Assembly (NCBI GenBank): GCA_002472405.1
Contig: DKRV01000017.1
Location: 711 to 17,199, forward strand
Reading direction: 5' to 3'
DNA length: 16,489 nucleotides
Source: Clostridiales bacterium UBA7273
GTDB taxonomy: Bacteria; Bacillota; Clostridia; Oscillospirales; Oscillospiraceae
Position numbers and translations under genes: made by a program. A model generated the notes under the pieces. The model had not been told where the DNA came from. It was given only the letters and a program-made list of their open reading frames with translations, and made no database searches. Shown here piece by piece: positions 13,157 to 16,489 of the stretch. Every line of letters begins with the position of its first letter. The stretch's first letter is position 1.

Positions 13157-14149
13157 ATGCTTAAAAACAACAAAAAGGCCGGCGACGCACTTATAATGCT
13201 GTGCTACACATGTGCGTTCGGCGCGTTCGGCGCGTTCTTCCGATGGCTGCAAATGCAGGTCGCGCGCGATACGGAAACGGGCTTGATAAACCCGAGCATT
13301 CTCAACATTCTGCTGCCGCTTCTGATCGTCGCTGCCGCCGTTGTGCTGTGGCTGCGGTCAAAGAAGCTCACCGATGACGAGACCGTGTTCCCGACCGGGA
13401 TGAGCGAGGCTCTGCGCGGCCTTTCCCTACTATATATAATATTCGCGTGGATCATCGCGGCGCTCGCCGTGCTCGGCGGCATCCTGACCATTGCCGAGAC
13501 CTCGCTTGACAATCTGCGATCGATGTATGTCATCATAGCCGCCCTAGCGATGCTCAGCGGTCTGAGCTTTCCGCTCATATGCAGCGCCTCGCGCAGCCAC
13601 TATTCGCCGAGCCTCGTGAGCGTTTTCATGGCGCTGCCCATCCTGATGTACTGCGTGTGGCTCATCGCAAGCTACCGCGCAAACGCAAACAATCCCAACG
13701 TCTGGATGTTCGCGATCGAGATCATCGCCGTATGCTGCGCCATCCTCGCGCTGTTTTACGTCGCAGGCTACGCCTTCGGCAGGCCCGATCCGAAAAAGGC
13801 CTGCTACATGAGCCTTCTGGGCGCGTTCATGTGCATAACAACGCTGGCCGACAGCCGCTATATGGGCCTTGAGCTTATCATCCTCGCAACGGCCGGCATG
13901 CTGCTGATGTACAGCTGGCTCATCATCAAAAACCGCTGCGCAAAGGACGAGCTTCCGCCCGAGCCGGAAAAGGCCGCGCAGCCCGAGCCAGAGGAGCCGG
14001 ACGCGGCAGATGAGGCCGAGGACACCGTCATTGAGCCCACGCCCGATGAGGTCTCGCCCGAGCCGACCATCGAGGCGCCGACGCGCGGAACCAAGTCGCC
14101 GTCTGCCGACAACGAGGTTGAAAAGATACTGAACGAATATAAAAAGTGA
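13157..14149 (+). CDS. Uncharacterised 8-TM membrane protein with acidic Pro-rich tail
   Basis: A 330-residue protein with about eight hydrophobic helices, the first near residues 12-35 and the last near 240-260. A cytoplasmic tail of about 70 residues follows, rich in Pro, Glu and Asp (PPEPEKAAQPEPEEPDAADE), ending in a basic-acidic helix (NEVEKILNEYKK). An even TM number and basic residues near the N-terminus fit both ends being cytoplasmic. No catalytic or transport motif is recognised. The ATG at 13157 is chosen because AGGA lies 8 nt upstream and the predicted promoter overlaps the earlier ATG. It is divergent from spoIID with 86 nt between the two starts, so a sporulation link is possible but unproven. 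It is followed by a very strong hairpin. Confidence 0.85.
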   Translation: MLKNNKKAGDALIMLCYTCAFGAFGAFFRWLQMQVARDTETGLINPSILNILLPLLIVAAAVVLWLRSKKLTDDETVFPTGMSEALRGLSLLYIIFAWIIAALAVLGGILTIAETSLDNLRSMYVIIAALAMLSGLSFPLICSASRSHYSPSLVSVFMALPILMYCVWLIASYRANANNPNVWMFAIEIIAVCCAILALFYVAGYAFGRPDPKKACYMSLLGAFMCITTLADSRYMGLELIILATAGMLLMYSWLIIKNRCAKDELPPEPEKAAQPEPEEPDAADEAEDTVIEPTPDEVSPEPTIEAPTRGTKSPSADNEVEKILNEYKK

Positions 14150-14193
14150 TCATTAAAGCAGGTATTAATTTTTTTAATACCTGCTTTAATGAT
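14149..14193. terminator. Long perfect hairpin terminator
   Basis: A perfect 20-bp inverted repeat (14149-14168 with 14174-14193) closed by a T5 loop. The first base of the stem is the last base of the 8-TM gene's TGA. The plus-strand tail (TTGATT) is a weak U-tract. The minus-strand tail ACTTTTTAT is better, so it may terminate in both directions. It also isolates the hydrogenase promoter from upstream transcription. Confidence 0.75.
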
Positions 14194-14241
14194 TTGATTG
14201 GGCTTGTGGGTAAATTTCATGTGAAATACTATGCGATTTAA

Positions 14242-14269
14242 TTGACAAAAAGGCGTGTTTTTGTATAAT
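14242..14269 (+). promoter_or_regulatory. Consensus promoter of the hydrogenase gene
   Basis: A perfect TTGACA (14242-14247) and perfect TATAAT (14264-14269), 16 nt apart. The predicted start near 14276 is about 34 nt before the ATG. No operator-like dyad overlaps it, suggesting high, perhaps constitutive, expression. Confidence 0.88.
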
Positions 14270-14309
14270 TATTTTTGGCAAAATAGAAGTATAATCGGAG
14301 GATGACCCT

Positions 14310-15845
14310 ATGAGAGGAATGGAGACCGGCAAAACACGAATAAGGCACGAGGTTTTCACGGAAATCGCGCGCATGGCATACGAGGGCGGAAACTACGCGC
14401 AGAAGCTTGAAGAGCTGCCGTACAAGATCTGTCCGGGCGACCCAGACGAGATAGGCCCGTTCAGGAACAATCTGCTTATCGAGCGTGCAGTTGTCGGCGA
14501 AAGGCTGCGCCTTGCAATGGGTCTGCCGATGCGCAAGCTCGGCGTGCACAACAATATTTCCGACAGCGTCGAGGAGACCGTCATTGCCGAGAAGTATTAC
14601 GAGCCTCCGCTGATAAACGTCATCAAATTCGCGTGCAACCGCTGCCCGGATAACATCATCAAGGTCACAAACGGCTGCCAGGGCTGCATCGAGCACCCCT
14701 GCATCGAGATCTGCCCCAAAAAGGCCATCAGCAAGGTCAACGGTCACGCGCATATCGATGCCGAAAAGTGCGTCCGCTGCGGCAGATGCATGGACGCGTG
14801 CTCATTCTCGGCGATCATCCGTCAGGAGCGCCCCTGCAAAAAGGCCTGCGGCATTGCGGCCATCGGCAAGGACGAGCTTGGCCGTGCGGCGATAGATTAT
14901 AAAAAATGCACCTCCTGCGGACAGTGCCTTGTCAACTGCCCCTTCGGTGCAATAAGCGATAAAAGCCAGATATTCCAGACCGTTATGGCGATAAAAAGCG
15001 GCGTGCCCGTCTATGTCGTGCTCGCGCCGGCCTTCGTCGGCCAGTTCGGCCCCGACGCAACGCCCGAGAAGATGACCGCATCCTTCAAGCGCCTTGGCTT
15101 CACCGACGTTTACGAGGCCGCCATCGGCGCGGATCTGTGCGTCATCGAAGAGGCCGCGGACTTCCTTGAGGAGGTTCCGGCCAAGCACCGCTTCATGGTC
15201 ACCTCCTGCTGCCCCTCGTGGAGCGACATGGTCAAGAAAATGTTCCCCGACATGGCCGAGAACATATCCGTCGCGATGACGCCCATGGTGCTCACCGCGC
15301 GCTTTGTCAAGAAAACCCACCCCGGCTGCAAGGTCGTTTTTGTCGGCCCCTGCGACGCGAAGAAGCTCGAGGCCAGCCGCCGCACCGTGCGCAGCGACGT
15401 TGACTTCGTCCTCACCTTTGAGGAGGTGCTTGGCATGTTCGCCGCCAAGGGCGTGGATAAGGAGTGCATCCCGGCCGAGGAGGCGCAGACGCTTTCCCAG
15501 GCAGGCTCGGACGCGCGCAAGTTCGCCGTTTCCGGCGGCGTTGCACAGGCGGTCGTCAACGCTATCAAGTCCATCGACCCCACGCGCGAGGTCAAGATCG
15601 CAAAGGCCACCGGCCTGCACGAGTGCCGCAAGCTGCTGATGATGGCGCGCGACGGCAAGTACGACGGCTACCTGCTCGAGGGTATGGCGTGCCCCGGCGG
15701 CTGCGTCGCCGGCGCCGGTACGCTCCAGCCGATCGACAAGTCCACACGCGCGGTCGCAAAGTTTGCCGACTGTGCCGAGTACAGCTGCGCCTACGATACG
15801 CAGTATAAGGACTTCCTCCCCCTCATCGAAGAAAAGACTATTTAG
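14310..15845 (+). CDS. Monomeric [FeFe] hydrogenase (group B-like)
   Basis: A 511-residue cytoplasmic enzyme that reversibly reduces protons to H2, probably with ferredoxin. Cys-rich clusters precede the catalytic domain: C109 and C112; C123/126/131/135; C154/157/160/164; C176 and C180; C200/203/206/210, the last being a 4Fe-4S ferredoxin pair partner. The H-cluster motifs are all present: TSCCPSW (298-304), VGPCDAKKLE (345-354) and EGMACPGGCVAGAG (457-470). The second motif with Gly-Pro-Cys and the single-subunit layout fit group B-type enzymes of gut Clostridia; that grouping is inference. GGAGG lies 8 nt before ATG. No hydE, hydF or hydG maturase gene is nearby, so maturation must come from elsewhere. 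The stop codon TAG lies in the terminal repeat of MITE-like copy 3. Confidence 0.95.
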   Translation: MRGMETGKTRIRHEVFTEIARMAYEGGNYAQKLEELPYKICPGDPDEIGPFRNNLLIERAVVGERLRLAMGLPMRKLGVHNNISDSVEETVIAEKYYEPPLINVIKFACNRCPDNIIKVTNGCQGCIEHPCIEICPKKAISKVNGHAHIDAEKCVRCGRCMDACSFSAIIRQERPCKKACGIAAIGKDELGRAAIDYKKCTSCGQCLVNCPFGAISDKSQIFQTVMAIKSGVPVYVVLAPAFVGQFGPDATPEKMTASFKRLGFTDVYEAAIGADLCVIEEAADFLEEVPAKHRFMVTSCCPSWSDMVKKMFPDMAENISVAMTPMVLTARFVKKTHPGCKVVFVGPCDAKKLEASRRTVRSDVDFVLTFEEVLGMFAAKGVDKECIPAEEAQTLSQAGSDARKFAVSGGVAQAVVNAIKSIDPTREVKIAKATGLHECRKLLMMARDGKYDGYLLEGMACPGGCVAGAGTLQPIDKSTRAVAKFADCAEYSCAYDTQYKDFLPLIEEKTI

Positions 15846-16137
15846 AGGCGAATTGACGCAGTCACGGATACGCATATTGCGGCTGCCCGGTGTCGAAGCT
15901 ACCGACAAAACCGGGAAACTGCCGCGCCAAATGAGAGCGGCGCCGCGTTTGCGGTCGCCCGGTTCGGAACAATGGTGGAAACCGTAACGTTTCGCGTAAC
16001 GCAAGTGCGGAGTTGAGTTTTGCGCCGCACCATGTAGGGAACGGATTTATCCGTTCCGCTTGTTATGGTTTTGTCGGCAACTCCCGGTCGGGATACCGCA
16101 ATAACCGTATCGGTATCAGCGTAAAGGCGCAATTAAA
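15841..16137. repeat. MITE-like intergenic repeat, copy 3
   Basis: A complete copy of about 297 bp with terminal inverted repeats. The left end is TTTAGAGGCGAATTGACGC, then GGATACGCATATTGCGG. The right end, read inward, is TTTTTTAATTGCGCC, then CCGATACGGTTATTGCGG. The centre carries the palindrome GGAACGGAT-TT-ATCCGTTCC in the position where copy 1 has GGGCGATCATTGATCGCCC; the adjoining TGTTATGG is shared with copy 1. It starts inside the last codons of the hydrogenase gene. No gene is seen within it. Confidence 0.78.
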
Positions 16138-16197
16138 AAAGTGCCGCAGGCACACCACAATTATTCACTATTAATTATTCATCATTCATTATTCATT

Positions 16198-16224
16198 GGG
16201 ACGGTCACAGACCGTCCCTTTTTT
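16198..16224 (+). terminator. Hairpin followed by T6, possible rightward terminator
   Basis: A 9-bp stem, GGGACGGTC / GACCGTCCC (16198-16218), with loop ACA and six T directly after it. It is the first terminator-like structure on the plus strand downstream of the hydrogenase gene (353 nt after its stop), although it may simply be one hairpin module of the repeat cluster. Confidence 0.6.
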
Positions 16225-16389
16225 GTCTTCCCCTTGCGGAGCTTGAGGGGAAGATGCCGCTTGCGGCAGATGAGGTGTTATTATATCTGCGGTGCTAACC
16301 GCCACATTATGAAAAATGGGCGGCCAACGGCCGCCCATACAATTCTGTTTCAGTACCGACAAACCCATCACGACGGAACAGGCAAGCCC

Positions 16390-16447
16390 GTTCCCTACGA
16401 GCGACCTTTGGCCGCAGCGGAGAGCTGACAGCTGATAGTTAATAGGT
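16390..16447 (+). repeat. 58-bp dispersed repeat, copy b
   Basis: Begins GTTCCCTACGAGCGACC and ends CTGATAGTTAATAGGT. It matches 11832-11889 in the same orientation with four differences in 58 bases. Those in the inner hairpin weaken the GGCC stem of copy a. Confidence 0.85.
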
Positions 16448-16489
16448 TTAATTCAACCCCTCGGCAGCAAAGCTGCCCTGCTCCCCTTG

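Larger units (their letters stand above)
16141..16489. repeat. Non-coding cluster of short hairpin modules
   Basis: No gene is seen. Modules in order: GTGCCGCAGGCACACC (16141-16156), an inverted relative of 11892-11907; an AT-rich ATTATTC/ATTCATT run (16159-16196); GGGACGGTC-ACA-GACCGTCCC; a CTTCCCCT...AGGGGAAG stem (about 16227-16252); GCCGC-TT-GCGGC (16256-16267); GGGCGGCC-AAC-GGCCGCCC (16318-16336); the 58-bp repeat; and GGCAGC-AAA-GCTGCC (16463-16477) at the window edge. Most stems have three-base loops. Confidence 0.7.

Noticed and set aside
14802..16004. A 400-codon open frame on the minus strand opposite the hydrogenase.
   Set aside because: It is antisense to intact hydrogenase motifs and runs into the non-coding repeat; its composition is that of a shadow frame.

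Overview
The window looks like a chromosomal segment from an anaerobic, spore-lineage Firmicute, most likely a gut member of the Oscillospirales or a related class Clostridia group (inference). The grounds are a spoIID gene, a monomeric [FeFe] hydrogenase, a Clostridia-style feo operon (two FeoA, FeoB, a Cys-rich FeoB-associated protein), moderately GC-rich codon use with strong AGGAG ribosome sites, and hairpin-rich intergenic repeats. No rRNA, tRNA, CRISPR array, riboswitch or transposase gene was recognised.

Region 1 (about 71-10345, all leftward) is a 10-kb metal island. From promoter to distal end it carries feoA1, feoA2, feoB, a Cys-rich FeoB-associated protein, an intrinsic terminator, a DtxR-like regulator that has lost its metal ligands, an ABC ATPase with its FtsX-type permease, a membrane-anchored heavy-metal-associated (HMA) protein, an AraC-family regulator, a DUF6110-like small protein and a P1B-type metal ATPase. 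Junctions are tight, with TAATG overlaps and overlaps of 11 and 17 nt. The first half imports Fe2+. The second half looks like a regulated metal-efflux or metal-handling module (inference).

Region 2 (10346-11007) is a divergent control region. It has a consensus-like leftward promoter for feo, a rightward promoter for a short DtxR/IdeR-type repressor, and three near-identical TTAGC-N4-GCTAA operators. The repressor keeps the iron-type primary ligand set (Met, Cys, Glu, His), so a classical iron-repressor loop is the simplest reading.

Region 3 (11008-12104) holds a strong terminator, a MITE-like repeat, a small Xre-family regulator with GGTCAA-containing upstream repeats, and a second, rearranged repeat. 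Region 4 (12105-14149) has spoIID leftward and, divergently, an uncharacterised 8-TM protein with an acidic Pro-rich tail. Region 5 (14242-15845) is an [FeFe] hydrogenase gene with a perfect TTGACA/TATAAT promoter. Region 6 (15841-16489) is non-coding and packed with the same repeat family and short three-base-loop hairpins.

The most unusual signals are: the coupling of Fe import to a probable export module through two different DtxR-family proteins; the atypical SCALKL transport motif in the P-type ATPase; a roughly 120-residue acidic insertion in FeoB; and a repeat family whose termini supply stop codons, and in spoIID also the last sense codons, of neighbouring genes.
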